Below are positions 35,862 through 45,171 of a stretch of 64,000 nt of DNA, piece by piece. Source of the DNA: Robertkochia solimangrovi (GTDB lineage: Bacteria > Bacteroidota > Bacteroidia > Flavobacteriales > Flavobacteriaceae). The translations under genes and the position numbers were made by a program. The stretch spans positions 83,162-147,161 of the forward strand of contig NZ_QKWN01000013.1 in NCBI RefSeq assembly GCF_007279655.1, read 5' to 3'. The notes beneath the pieces are model-generated. The model was not told where the DNA came from. It did not search any database and saw nothing but the letters and a program-made list of their open reading frames with translations. The stretch's first letter is position 1. Each line of letters starts with the position of its first letter.

Positions 35862-37394
35862 ATGAAAAAACAAAGACCAACACAGGATCAAATCAACCAG
35901 ACCCTCTGGGAAGCCTGCGATACCTTTAGAGGTGCTCTGGACTCTTCCGAATACAAAAATTACATCCTGGTATTCATGTTTGTGAAATACCTTAGCGATG
36001 TCTGGAAAGATCATTACGAAGAATACAAGAAACAATACGGTGATGACGAAGCCCTGATACAGCGAAAGCTCAAAAGGGAACGTTTCTACCTGCCTGAAAA
36101 ATCGACCTTCGATTACCTCTATAGCAAACGAAACGACGACAAGATCGGAGAGATCATTGACAAGGCTCTTGGTGCCATCGAAGATCAAAACATGGAAAAA
36201 CTCTCTGGTGTGTTCCGTAATATCAGCTATAATTCTGACAAGCTGGGAGAAACCAAAGACCGTAACCGAAGACTAAAGTCCTTGCTTAACGACTTCAACA
36301 AACCGGAAATGGACTTTCGACCTTCTGTTCTGGGAAGTACGGAGGACATTCTTGGAAACAGCTATATGTTCCTCTTGGAGCGCTTTGCGTCAGGAGCAGG
36401 AAAGAAAGGGGGAGAATTTTATACGCCACATGAAGTATCTGTACTATTGGCAAAATTGGTGAACCCTCAACCTGGAAACCGGATATGCGACCTTGCTTGC
36501 GGATCAGGATCATTATTAACCACTGTGGCGGAAGAAGTAACCAATCAAGATGGCAGTCCTTCAAAAGACTTTTCGCTCTTCGGCCAGGAAAGTAATGGCG
36601 ACACCTGGGCATTGGGAAAACTCAATATGTTCCTGCATGGGATGGATTCTGCACAATTGGAATGGGGAGACACCATCAATAACCCTAAACTAAAGGATGG
36701 AGAAAGCCTGATGAAGTTTGACATTGTAGTTGCCAATCCGCCCTTCAGCCTTGACAAATGGGGAGCGGAAAAAGCGGAAGCCGACCGATACAAACGCTTC
36801 CTTCGCGGGGTACCTCCAAAAACAAAAGGTGATTATGCTTTCATACTGCACATGATCGAAACCTTACTCCCAACGGGTCGCGCCGGGGTTATCGTACCTC
36901 ATGGAGTTCTATTTCGAGGGAGTTCTGAAGGAAAGATCAGAGAGCAGCTCATTGAAGAGAACCTTCTTGAAGCAGTGATCGGACTACCCTCAAACCTATT
37001 CTTTGGGACCAGTATTCCAGCTGCCATTTTAATCTTCAATAAAGCTAAATCCACAGAAGACACCCTCTTTATTGATGCCAGTGGTGATTATGAGGAAGGC
37101 AAGAAACAAAACAAACTACGCGAGCAGGATATTGAGAAGGTCATACACCACTATATGCTGTGGAAAACCGATAAGGAATATAAAGGTCTGGAAAAATACA
37201 GCTATGTAGCTAAGAAGAAGGAGATTTCTGAAGACAACGATTACAACCTAAATATCCCCAGGTATGTAGACACCTTTGAAGAGGAAGAATTGGTAGACAT
37301 TCATGCTACTAAAAAGGAAATAAAGACTTTAGAAAATGAAATAGCGATCATACGATCTAAAATGAATGATTACCTAAATGAACTTGACCTATGA
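35862..37394 (+). CDS. hsdM: Type I restriction-modification DNA methyltransferase HsdM
   Basis: 510 residues. N-terminal HsdM_N helical domain (about 8-140), then an N6-adenine methyltransferase with AdoMet motif DLACGSGSLL at 210-219 and catalytic NPPF at 292-295. The GGEFYTPHEV segment that precedes the methylase core in HsdM is present at about 185. It overlaps hsdS by 4 bases (ATGA). Together with HsdS it should methylate a bipartite target set by the TRDs. Looks intact. Confidence 0.95.
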   Translation: MKKQRPTQDQINQTLWEACDTFRGALDSSEYKNYILVFMFVKYLSDVWKDHYEEYKKQYGDDEALIQRKLKRERFYLPEKSTFDYLYSKRNDDKIGEIIDKALGAIEDQNMEKLSGVFRNISYNSDKLGETKDRNRRLKSLLNDFNKPEMDFRPSVLGSTEDILGNSYMFLLERFASGAGKKGGEFYTPHEVSVLLAKLVNPQPGNRICDLACGSGSLLTTVAEEVTNQDGSPSKDFSLFGQESNGDTWALGKLNMFLHGMDSAQLEWGDTINNPKLKDGESLMKFDIVVANPPFSLDKWGAEKAEADRYKRFLRGVPPKTKGDYAFILHMIETLLPTGRAGVIVPHGVLFRGSSEGKIREQLIEENLLEAVIGLPSNLFFGTSIPAAILIFNKAKSTEDTLFIDASGDYEEGKKQNKLREQDIEKVIHHYMLWKTDKEYKGLEKYSYVAKKKEISEDNDYNLNIPRYVDTFEEEELVDIHATKKEIKTLENEIAIIRSKMNDYLNELDL

Positions 37395-38650
37395 ATCAGC
37401 AAAATGCTAATAAATCCTTTTCAAATACTGATCATTCTGAATCTACGTGGTCAAGACCCAGGTTAAACGACATTACCTTAAAGATTACTGATGGAGCACA
37501 TAGCTCTCCTCCATCCGTGGTTGTTAGTGAAGGTTATCCCATGTATTCTGTAAAAAATATGACAGAAACTGGATTCGAAAGAGAACAACCTCGATATATT
37601 GGCAAGGATGATTATAACCAATTGATCCAACAAGGATGTAAGCCAAAAATAAATGATGTGCTCATTGCTAAGGATGGATCGGTTCTCAAATATTCCTTCG
37701 TAATTAAAAATGAATTTAATGGAGTTTTATTATCCTCAATAGCTATAATTCGTCCTGATATTAACACTCTGCATCCTGAGTATTTAGCGCAATATTTCAA
37801 AAAAGAAAGGGTTCGAAAGTACATTGCCCGCGCTTTAACTACGGGTTCTGGCGTACCGAGAATAGTTTTAAAGGACTTTAGGTCACTCCGAATACCACTC
37901 CCTCCCCTCCCCGAACAAAAAAAGATCGCGGAGATCTTAAGCACCTGGGATGAAGCCATACAGAAGCAGGAGCAAATCATTGCCGCCAAGGAAAAGCTAA
38001 AAAAAGGACTGATGCAGCAACTGCTCACCGGTAAAAAACGCTTTCCGGGCTTTGAAGGGGACTGGAAGGAAGTTAAATTAAAAGAGATATTCCATATAGC
38101 AAGAGGTGGATCTCCTAGACCAATAAAAAGTTACATAACTGAAGACGCCAACGGTGTTAACTGGATCAAGATTGGTGACACAAAATCTACTAGCAAATAC
38201 ATATATAGCACTCAAGAAAAAATCAAACCATCGGGAGTAAAAAAGTCTCTTCTAGTAAAACCAGGAGATTTTATCTTATCTAACTCAATGAGCTTCGGAA
38301 GACCTTACATTATGAAAACAGAAGGATGCATACATGATGGATGGTTATTGTTAAGGTTGAAAGGCGAATTATCAACGGACTTCATGTATTACCTCTTGGG
38401 CTCGGATAACATGGCAAATAAATTCAAAAGTAAAGCGGCCGGTTCTACGGTTAAAAATTTAAATATAAAGCTCGTAGAGACAGTAAAGGTAAAAGTTCCT
38501 TCTTTTGAAGAACAAAATAGGATCTCCAACATATTATCGAACCTCGATCAAGAGTTGGAATACATGATTAAATCTCGGGACAAGCTAATAGATCAGAAAA
38601 AAGGCCTAATGCAACAACTCCTAACCGGGAAGATCCGGGTAAACACCTAA
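37391..38650 (+). CDS. hsdS: Type I restriction specificity subunit HsdS
   Basis: 419 residues with two TRDs. The central and terminal conserved repeats are visible: PPLPEQKKIAEILSTWDEAI ... KKGLMQQLLTGKKRFPGF (about 175-222), and SFEEQNRISNILSNLDQELE ... KKGLMQQLLTGKIR (about 370-417). These helices set the spacer length of the target. TRD1 is about 20-175 and TRD2 about 223-368. Intact; the target sequence cannot be read from the protein. Confidence 0.94.
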   Translation: MNQQNANKSFSNTDHSESTWSRPRLNDITLKITDGAHSSPPSVVVSEGYPMYSVKNMTETGFEREQPRYIGKDDYNQLIQQGCKPKINDVLIAKDGSVLKYSFVIKNEFNGVLLSSIAIIRPDINTLHPEYLAQYFKKERVRKYIARALTTGSGVPRIVLKDFRSLRIPLPPLPEQKKIAEILSTWDEAIQKQEQIIAAKEKLKKGLMQQLLTGKKRFPGFEGDWKEVKLKEIFHIARGGSPRPIKSYITEDANGVNWIKIGDTKSTSKYIYSTQEKIKPSGVKKSLLVKPGDFILSNSMSFGRPYIMKTEGCIHDGWLLLRLKGELSTDFMYYLLGSDNMANKFKSKAAGSTVKNLNIKLVETVKVKVPSFEEQNRISNILSNLDQELEYMIKSRDKLIDQKKGLMQQLLTGKIRVNT

Positions 38651-38661
38651 TACCAACCACC

Positions 38662-41600
38662 ATGCAAGTAAAGTACGGCGAATATCATGACTCACAGGCC
38701 CCGGCCCTAACCCTACTCCAAAAGATGGGGTGGACTTACATTAGTCCGGAAGAAACCATTAACCAGCGGGATGGTTTGCTTTCTAATGTGATCCTCGAAG
38801 ACATCTTGGCCGAGCGCCTTCATGCCATTAATACCTTTGAATACAAGGGAGATCCTTATAAGTTTTCCCAGTCTAACATTCAATCGGCTATTACAGCTCT
38901 AAAGAATGTGCCCGAGGGCGGACTCATCGCAACCAATGAAAAGGTTTACGACCTTATCACCTTGGGGAAGAGTTACTCAGAAACCATTAATGGAGATAAA
39001 AAGTCCTTTTCCCTACGATACATCGACTGGCTTCACCCGGAGAACAATTCATATCATGTAACGGAGGAATTTGTGGTTGAAGGCATCAAAGAAAAAAGGC
39101 GTCCTGATCTGGTGCTATTTGTAAATGGCATCCCATTCGTTGTTATTGAAAACAAGCGAAGAGACAAAAACGACTCTATAGAAGAAGCGGTTTCTCAAAA
39201 CATCAGAAACCAAAAGACAGAGACGGGAACCCCTCGCTTATTTCATTATGCACAATTGCTACTTGCAGTGCACCCCAATGAGGTGAAATATGCCACCACA
39301 GGCACCCCGGCTAAGTTCTGGTCCGTATGGAAAGAGGATAATGAGAAAGCAGTGCAGTCTGTTATTTCCTCTGAAATTAATGACCTCCCCGGAGAAGATC
39401 GATTAGCTACAGCCCAGGACTGCGGATTGATGAGTTTATGCTCTCCACAAAGGGTTATGGACCTGTCCTACAAATACATCGTTTTTGACGGACCTATAAA
39501 AAAAGTTTGTCGGTACCAACAGTACTTCGCCGTACAGGACACTTTAAAACAAGTCACCCAATTTGACACTCAAGAAAAAAGAAAGGGCGGTGTGATCTGG
39601 CATACCACCGGAAGTGGTAAATCGCTTACCATGGTTATGCTATCAAAAGCCCTGGCTTTAGAAAAGAGTATCGACTCTCCCAGGGTTATTGTAGTTACTG
39701 ATCGTAAGTCCCTGGACAAGCAAATTTTTAAAACCTTTGTGAACTGTGGGAAAAACGTTAAGAAGGCTAAGAGTGGTAATGACCTTGCCGACCTCCTAAA
39801 AGACAAAGGAAATGAAGTGATCACCACCATTATCGACAAGTTTCGAGGAGCTTCAAAGTCCGCTTACGTTGATCATTCTTCTAACGTCTTCGTATTGGTC
39901 GATGAAAGCCACCGCAGCCAGTATGGATCAGCTAACCTGATCATGAGAAAGCTACTCCCGAATGCTTGCTTTATAGGGTTCACCGGTACACCTCTCCTCA
40001 AAAGCGAAAAGAATACTGCTCGCAAGTTTGGCGGATTTATTCATAAATACACCATTGACCAGGCGGTAAAAGATGGAGCAGTCCTCCCACTACTCTATGA
40101 AGGCCGTTCAGCAAAGCTGACAATAAACAAAAAACAGATCGATAAGGGTTTTGAACGGCTTGCAGCTCCACTCAGCGAGGAGGCGCAAAAGGATCTAAAA
40201 CGAAAATTCGCCTCCATTTCAAAAATCTACGAATCCGATCATGTAGTAGAAGAGATCGCCTATGACATCTCTAAACACTTCTGTGAAAACTGGCAAGGCA
40301 CAGGATTTAAAGCTCAACTTGCTACCCCAAAGATCGACACAGCGATCAAATACCAGCGCTACTTCGAAAATCAGACTAATCCCAACTTAAAGATCAATAC
40401 TGCTGTCGTATTTACCCCACCAGACAGCCGCCAGGACAACGAAGATGTATGGAGTGAATCCAGTAACGAATCTAAGATTTACTGGGACTCCCTTATGGAA
40501 CGATACCAGGGACAAGAAGTATATGAGAACTGGGTAATCGATCACTTTAAGGAAAAGGGCAATGAAGTAGAACTTGTGATCGTGGTCACCAAACTCCTTA
40601 CAGGGTTTGATGCACCAAGAAACACGGTTCTTTATCTCGCCAAGCCACTACATTCACACAATCTTTTACAAGCTATTGCAAGGGTAAACAGGCTTTTCGA
40701 AGGTAAAGAACATGGGCACATCATAGACTATGTGGGTATACTAGGAAAGTTAGACGAAGCCCTTACTGATTACTCAGCCTTTGAAGACTACGATGCGGAA
40801 GACATTACCAATGCGGTGATAGATGTTAGAGAAGAGGTTCGTAAAGTTCCCCTGCGACATTCCGATGTCATTGATATCTTCAAGGAGGTACAAAACAAAG
40901 AGGATATCGAAGCCCTGGAACGTCACTTATCCCCAAAAGACATCAGAGATAGTTTTTACGAAAGAGTATCGGCCTTTGCCAGGGTATTGCAAACCGCATT
41001 AAGCTCTGATGAATTTTACCAGGAATACACCGAAGCACAGATCGCCTTCTATAAAGGGGAATTAAAACGCTTCCAAAGCCTGAGGCGATCGGTACAAGTA
41101 CGTTATGCCGAAGTGATCTCATACAAAGAGTACGAACCAAGGGTCAAGAAATTACTCGACACCTACGTGGATGCCGAAAGGGTCGATCAGATCACTTCAG
41201 GGGTAAACATCTTTGACAAGAATCAGGTAAATGAAGCCCTGGCCTCTTACGGCAAGACAACCGCTTCTAAGGCAGATTACATTGCCAATAACATGAAGAA
41301 GGTCATTAATGAAAATATGGACAGGGATGAAGCCTTCTACAAAAAGTTCTCGGAAATGATCGAAGATACGATCCGAGCCTTTCAGGAAGGACGACTCTCA
41401 GAAAAGGAATACCTGGAAACCATCATGAAAACCCGTGATGATATGGAGAAAGGCCACCAGGAAGGTATTCCGAATATCCTGCAGGACAAACCCAAAGCCA
41501 GAGCCTTCTTTGGTGCTTTGAATGATGTGATTAAAGATGTTCATGGTAATGGTTCAGTTCCCGGCATTGCAGAACAGTTGGCTAAGGCAGGTATTGATAT

Positions 41601-41787
41601 TAGTGAAATAGTAGAAAATCTAACCATAAGAGACTGGAAGCGCAACCTGGATGTGCAGCGACAGATGGAGAATGAGATCGAGGATTACCTTATCGACCAT
41701 CGAAGCACTTTGGGCATCGAACTCACCTTTGATGAGATCGACATCATTCTGGCCAAATGTCTGAAAATTGCAAAACACAACTTTTAA
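38662..41787 (+). CDS. hsdR: Type I restriction endonuclease HsdR
   Basis: 1041 residues. N-terminal PD-(D/E)xK nuclease: PDLVLFVNGIPFVVIENKR with Glu163 and Lys165. SF2 translocase: Walker A TTGSGKS (about 315-321), DESHRS (414), GFTGTP, and motif VI QAIARVNRLFEGKEHGHIIDY. A long helical C-terminal region binds the MTase core. Intact. Its stop overlaps the next start (TAATG). Cleaves unmodified DNA after translocation. Confidence 0.95.
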   Translation: MQVKYGEYHDSQAPALTLLQKMGWTYISPEETINQRDGLLSNVILEDILAERLHAINTFEYKGDPYKFSQSNIQSAITALKNVPEGGLIATNEKVYDLITLGKSYSETINGDKKSFSLRYIDWLHPENNSYHVTEEFVVEGIKEKRRPDLVLFVNGIPFVVIENKRRDKNDSIEEAVSQNIRNQKTETGTPRLFHYAQLLLAVHPNEVKYATTGTPAKFWSVWKEDNEKAVQSVISSEINDLPGEDRLATAQDCGLMSLCSPQRVMDLSYKYIVFDGPIKKVCRYQQYFAVQDTLKQVTQFDTQEKRKGGVIWHTTGSGKSLTMVMLSKALALEKSIDSPRVIVVTDRKSLDKQIFKTFVNCGKNVKKAKSGNDLADLLKDKGNEVITTIIDKFRGASKSAYVDHSSNVFVLVDESHRSQYGSANLIMRKLLPNACFIGFTGTPLLKSEKNTARKFGGFIHKYTIDQAVKDGAVLPLLYEGRSAKLTINKKQIDKGFERLAAPLSEEAQKDLKRKFASISKIYESDHVVEEIAYDISKHFCENWQGTGFKAQLATPKIDTAIKYQRYFENQTNPNLKINTAVVFTPPDSRQDNEDVWSESSNESKIYWDSLMERYQGQEVYENWVIDHFKEKGNEVELVIVVTKLLTGFDAPRNTVLYLAKPLHSHNLLQAIARVNRLFEGKEHGHIIDYVGILGKLDEALTDYSAFEDYDAEDITNAVIDVREEVRKVPLRHSDVIDIFKEVQNKEDIEALERHLSPKDIRDSFYERVSAFARVLQTALSSDEFYQEYTEAQIAFYKGELKRFQSLRRSVQVRYAEVISYKEYEPRVKKLLDTYVDAERVDQITSGVNIFDKNQVNEALASYGKTTASKADYIANNMKKVINENMDRDEAFYKKFSEMIEDTIRAFQEGRLSEKEYLETIMKTRDDMEKGHQEGIPNILQDKPKARAFFGALNDVIKDVHGNGSVPGIAEQLAKAGIDISEIVENLTIRDWKRNLDVQRQMENEIEDYLIDHRSTLGIELTFDEIDIILAKCLKIAKHNF

Positions 41788-42488
41788 TGGAAGATGTAGC
41801 ATACGGCACACAGACTATTTACTTCCATTTAAGGCGAGTGGAACGGAAAACCCTGGCTATTGAAGTTCATCCTGACCTTTCGATATGGGCTATCGCCCCC
41901 TTAAAAGCAAGCCTGTCAGACGTTAAGAAGCGTATTGTGCGAAGAGGTACCTGGATAAACAAGCAACTTAACTATTTCGAGCAGTTTTTACCCAGAACTC
42001 CCGAAAGAGAGTATGTGTCAGGGGAAACCCATTTGTATTTGGGCCGCAGATACCTCCTGCGTGTCCGCCATGGAGAAGAAAACAGTGTGAAGCTAAAAGG
42101 AGGTGAATTGTTTGTGTATTGCAAAACCAAACCAAAACAGGAGCTTGTCAGGCGTTTACTTGCTGAATGGTATTACAACCATGCGAAGAAAAGATTTGAC
42201 AAGGTGATCTCTGAGCAAATACAACGCTACAAAAGGTTTGATATAGAGGCACCCGAAGTAGAAATTCGCCGGATGAAAAACCGCTGGGGTAGCTGCACCC
42301 CGAAAGGCAAGATCATCTTAAATCCGGAACTCATAAAAGCACCCGGCAAATGCATAGAATATGTATTAATCCACGAACTCTGTCACCTAGTACACCCCAA
42401 CCATGGCAAGCAGTTTTATGCCTTGCTGGGGGAGTTGTTACCTGGGTGGGTGAAATGGAAAGAAAAACTGGAACAGACAATATTTTAA
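41787..42488 (+). CDS. YgjP-type (DUF45/M48-like) metallopeptidase
   Basis: 233 residues from the ATG at 41787, which overlaps the hsdR stop. The zinc motif HELCHLVHPNHGKQF (HExxH with a third histidine) lies at about 197-211, preceded by RRMKNRWGSCTPKGKIILNP, both hallmarks of the YgjP/DUF45 family. Such genes often follow hsdR; they may process or control HsdR, but this is not established. No signal peptide, so cytoplasmic. Confidence 0.88.
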   Translation: MEDVAYGTQTIYFHLRRVERKTLAIEVHPDLSIWAIAPLKASLSDVKKRIVRRGTWINKQLNYFEQFLPRTPEREYVSGETHLYLGRRYLLRVRHGEENSVKLKGGELFVYCKTKPKQELVRRLLAEWYYNHAKKRFDKVISEQIQRYKRFDIEAPEVEIRRMKNRWGSCTPKGKIILNPELIKAPGKCIEYVLIHELCHLVHPNHGKQFYALLGELLPGWVKWKEKLEQTIF

Positions 42489-42562
42489 CAAAATATGTTC
42501 ATAACCCTTTATTATTATCCTATTCGAACAGCACGATTTAAATTATTTTCGCCACAAATACC

Positions 42563-43123
42563 ATGAATCCCCTTATGAAAACAAAAAGACCCAGAATTAA
42601 GCGCCATAAAGAAGTTGCTGTAAAAGATCCTTTGGAGTTCGTGCCAAATTGCGCTTCAGAAAATGCGCGAAAAATCCACGTCTATAAGGAATTTGAAATT
42701 GAGCTTTGGATTGACAAGCATTATCATGACAGAAAAGTCCATGGAGATGAGAACGGAAAGCGCGAAGGAATTGAAGAAAACGATGTATCCTCACTAATAA
42801 TTGATTCATTTAAGTACCTATTAGAAATTTATTTGAGGGGTAGTAAATTTAAATTTATCAACTTTTTCGACCCATCCAAGCCAGGGCAGGCAAAAGAACG
42901 CATTGTCTTAAAACGTTTTTTGGATGATGGGGTTCTGAATGTTGTAGTTGAAGTCAACTATATTGATACTAGCAAATATGAAATAACAGTTATTACCGCC
43001 ATGCAAACAATTGAGGATAATTTCAGAATCTCGGACGGACAATATTCTCTTTGTTTATCTACCGATTCAATCAATTTGAATCGAATGGTTAATAAATCAA
43101 ATAACTCTATATATAAATTATAG
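42563..43123 (+). CDS. Hypothetical protein at the end of the R-M operon
   Basis: 186 residues; a second ATG 12 bases in is also possible. Basic N-terminus (KTKRPRIKRHKEVAVKD), then a mixed fold with IDKHYHDRKVHGDE and VLKRFLDDGVLNVVVEVNYI. The pattern of a His-rich helix, a strand pair with basic residues and a closing strand vaguely recalls barnase/RelE-like nucleases, but I am not confident. Followed by a strong terminator. Confidence 0.6.
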   Translation: MNPLMKTKRPRIKRHKEVAVKDPLEFVPNCASENARKIHVYKEFEIELWIDKHYHDRKVHGDENGKREGIEENDVSSLIIDSFKYLLEIYLRGSKFKFINFFDPSKPGQAKERIVLKRFLDDGVLNVVVEVNYIDTSKYEITVITAMQTIEDNFRISDGQYSLCLSTDSINLNRMVNKSNNSIYKL

Positions 43124-43232
43124 CTATAGTTTATATGTTACCTATAAGTTTTAAGTATTAATTTGATATGGTATTTAATTAATTGCTACATACATTTGTT
43201 ATAGAAAATATTAAGGAACAGGGCGAGTTAAG

Positions 43233-43273
43233 TCTGAACAGTCTAATGACAGGGCCTACAAAGTCTGAACAGT
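43233..43273. repeat. 13-bp direct repeat pair
   Basis: AAGTCTGAACAGT occurs at about 43232-43244 and again at about 43260-43272, in the gap between two convergent genes. Only two copies, so not a CRISPR array. Confidence 0.6.
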
Positions 43274-43285
43274 TCCAAAATCAAG

Positions 43286-43311
43286 AAACCTTGCTTATGC
43301 AAGGTTTTTTT
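43286..43311. terminator. Bidirectional intrinsic terminator
   Basis: Perfect stem AAACCTTGC / GCAAGGTTT with loop TTAT, followed by T residues on the plus strand and preceded by A residues for the minus strand. It separates the convergent R-M operon and retron operon. Confidence 0.9.
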
Positions 43312-43324
43312 ATACTTCCTGAGA

Positions 43325-44149
43325 TTAGACTTTATGTTTCCCAAAGGAAACAACCCTTTCATAGTATAAGAACAACCCTTTTTTTTGATTTACAGTTAAT
43401 CCTTCCGAATTTTCGAGCTTAGATCTAAACTCCTCTTTTACGTTTAAGGTATTTTGCCCAACCTTAACACCTGTAATATCGGCCTTACCCTTAGTAAAAA
43501 ATGTTTTGGAATGGTTTACAAAAAAACCATCTTCTATAATTATATCCCTCAGCTGAATTGACAAATTTTTGAAATCCTTTTCCGATGAAAAAGTTAAATC
43601 ATCAACATAAATTGTAAACACAATCTCATTTTCAGAGCACAATTGGATTAATTTATGAGCAGTATCCCACAGAGTAAGATAGGCAATATGAGTACTATTA
43701 GTGCCACCCTGAATTAGCCGGCCATTGAAGGTTGTTAACTTCGTGAGAATACTAGACACATCGTGCGAGAACCCTCTATTAAGAAAGGTCTTATAAACCA
43801 TCCTATTATTGATATGGGGGTAGAAATTTTTTAAATCGGTACAGAAAATATAGGGCTTCCCTTGATGGAGGTATGCATTCAAAATGTTATCCTTTCCTTT
43901 TAACCCACCTATAAATGGTGGAGAAGGATATTCGATTTTTGATAAGATATTTTTAAAAATTGCTTTATGAATAATTTTTAGCCTCCCCTTAACCTCTGTT
44001 ATATCTCGAGTTTTCACGCGACCACCTGGCTTGACCTGCTTCTTTTGGAATGAATTATAGTAATTCTCCACATTTAAAAGCAGATCATCCAATTCCTGTT
44101 CGGAAATATTTAAGTAATTAAACCTTAAATCCTTTACACTTTTGATCAT
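43325..44149 (-). CDS. Retron-type reverse transcriptase
   Basis: 274 residues. Retron RT motifs are all visible: NAYLH at 91-95 (region X), catalytic DLKNFYPH with Asp105, QGGTNSTHIA (147-156), YVDD at 181-184, NHSKT at 212-216 and ITG at 225-227 (region Y). Such RTs copy part of a small ncRNA (msr-msd) into branched multicopy DNA, and retrons defend against phage. Compact, with no fused effector. ATG overlaps the stop of the XRE gene by 4 bases. The msr-msd RNA was not found by eye. Confidence 0.88.
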   Translation of the reverse strand: MIKSVKDLRFNYLNISEQELDDLLLNVENYYNSFQKKQVKPGGRVKTRDITEVKGRLKIIHKAIFKNILSKIEYPSPPFIGGLKGKDNILNAYLHQGKPYIFCTDLKNFYPHINNRMVYKTFLNRGFSHDVSSILTKLTTFNGRLIQGGTNSTHIAYLTLWDTAHKLIQLCSENEIVFTIYVDDLTFSSEKDFKNLSIQLRDIIIEDGFFVNHSKTFFTKGKADITGVKVGQNTLNVKEEFRSKLENSEGLTVNQKKGLFLYYERVVSFGKHKV

Positions 44150-44436
44150 TTTGAATAAATTTGCTTAATAAGGTCTTTGATGGTGGGTTCCAGGATCTCA
44201 AACATTTCTCTCTTACTCTCTGGAACATCTTCTTTACCCAGACTCATAAAGAACAGGATGGGCAACGACACATTTAATTCATTTGCAATGGCTTTCAAGG
44301 TTGCTAAATTCGGTTCCTTTCTGTTTCCTTCAATCAAACTAAGATATGTTTGTGATAATCCACACCTAGATGCTAATTCCTTTTGGTTAAGCCCCTGTTT
44401 TTTTCTTAACAACTTAATTACCTTGCCGAGATCCAT
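44146..44436 (-). CDS. XRE-family HTH regulator of the retron operon
   Basis: 96 residues from the ATG at 44436 (MDLGKVIKLLRKKQGLNQKE); the longer in-frame extension to 44499 is hydrophobic and unlikely. Classic Cro/CI helix-turn-helix, ELASRCGLSQTYLSLIEGNR, then a short C-terminal helix. Co-translated with the RT. HTH partners are known in some retron classes and may act as regulator, antitoxin or effector component; which applies here is not known. Confidence 0.85.
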   Translation of the reverse strand: MDLGKVIKLLRKKQGLNQKELASRCGLSQTYLSLIEGNRKEPNLATLKAIANELNVSLPILFFMSLGKEDVPESKREMFEILEPTIKDLIKQIYSK

Positions 44437-44473
44437 ATATACTATTTGAAATAAAATGATAGAGATGTTTGGT

Positions 44474-44734
44474 TTAGAAAAGATCAATGTCAATATCAAA
44501 AAAGCGCAATAATTTCATTAGCACATTGCCTATCAACAAAATATCATCTGCCTTTAATTTGCAAGCCTGAACTTCATAAAGTCTATTCAACTCCTTTAGC
44601 TCATCGATACAATTTTCCAGCAAATTCACCTCTTCTTCCAAGAGCGAACCACGGTTCTTTTTTAAAACTGTCCTCAGATTTTCGATAACAGCTTCCACAC
44701 GAGTGGTGTGATTTAAGCATTCAATTTTTCGCAT
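44474..44734 (-). CDS. Small helical protein upstream of the retron regulator
   Basis: 86 residues, all-helical and charged (NLRTVLKKNRGSLLEEEVNLL). First gene of the three-gene minus-strand set, 37 bases before the XRE start. Not recognised. Could be the missing effector or simply an accessory gene. Confidence 0.6.
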   Translation of the reverse strand: MRKIECLNHTTRVEAVIENLRTVLKKNRGSLLEEEVNLLENCIDELKELNRLYEVQACKLKADDILLIGNVLMKLLRFFDIDIDLF

Positions 44735-45171
44735 GATAAAAATTTTTAATTAAACAAAAATTGATGCAATGCGTTAATTCAACATTGCCTGCTTCCTTCA
44801 ATGATAAAGGCAAACGCATACTCGTAGGTCGCTGTCATCTCCACCATTATTCCTGCTTCAATAAAAGATTGTGTAAAGAATAAATCCAGGTAGAAGTCAA
44901 ACACCAGTGAACAAACCCAATAGCGTCTTCCATCTTCTTTTCATCAGCGGAGATCACATGTAGCGGAAAATGTCACCGGTAAATGGCCCATAAAATTTGG
45001 GCTGCGAAATTAAATTCGCTTCATTTCATACGTATTACCAATATCCTCGTGTGTTTCAAAGAACTTATAAAACAAATATACCTCATAATTTAACTATGAG
45101 TTAAAGAATAGGATGTTTTTATTAACTTATTTATTAACACATCAATAATTTCATTTAAAAAATCGAGCAAA
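44735..45171. other. Intergenic region upstream of the retron operon
   Basis: 437 bases between divergent genes. Contains two adjacent small hairpins, GCCCA-7-TGGGC at 44986-45002 and GCGAA-6-TTCGC at 45004-45019. A 57-codon open frame also runs on the minus strand (about 44787-44957), reading YWVCSLVFDFYLDLFFTQSF. Either could be meaningful (msr-like hairpins or a gene remnant). I see no long msd-type hairpin. Confidence 0.4.
45089..45105. promoter_or_regulatory. Perfect inverted repeat, candidate operator
   Basis: TTTAACT-ATG-AGTTAAA, a 7-bp perfect dyad 67 bases before the start of the divergent gene at 45172. It may be the site of the retron XRE protein or of a regulator of the downstream gene. 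Confidence 0.5.

Noticed and set aside
43232..43272. Possible CRISPR-like repeat
   Set aside because: Only two 13-base copies and no cas genes in the window.
43183..43422. 79-codon plus-strand open frame
   Set aside because: Spans the bidirectional terminator and the antisense of the RT gene end.
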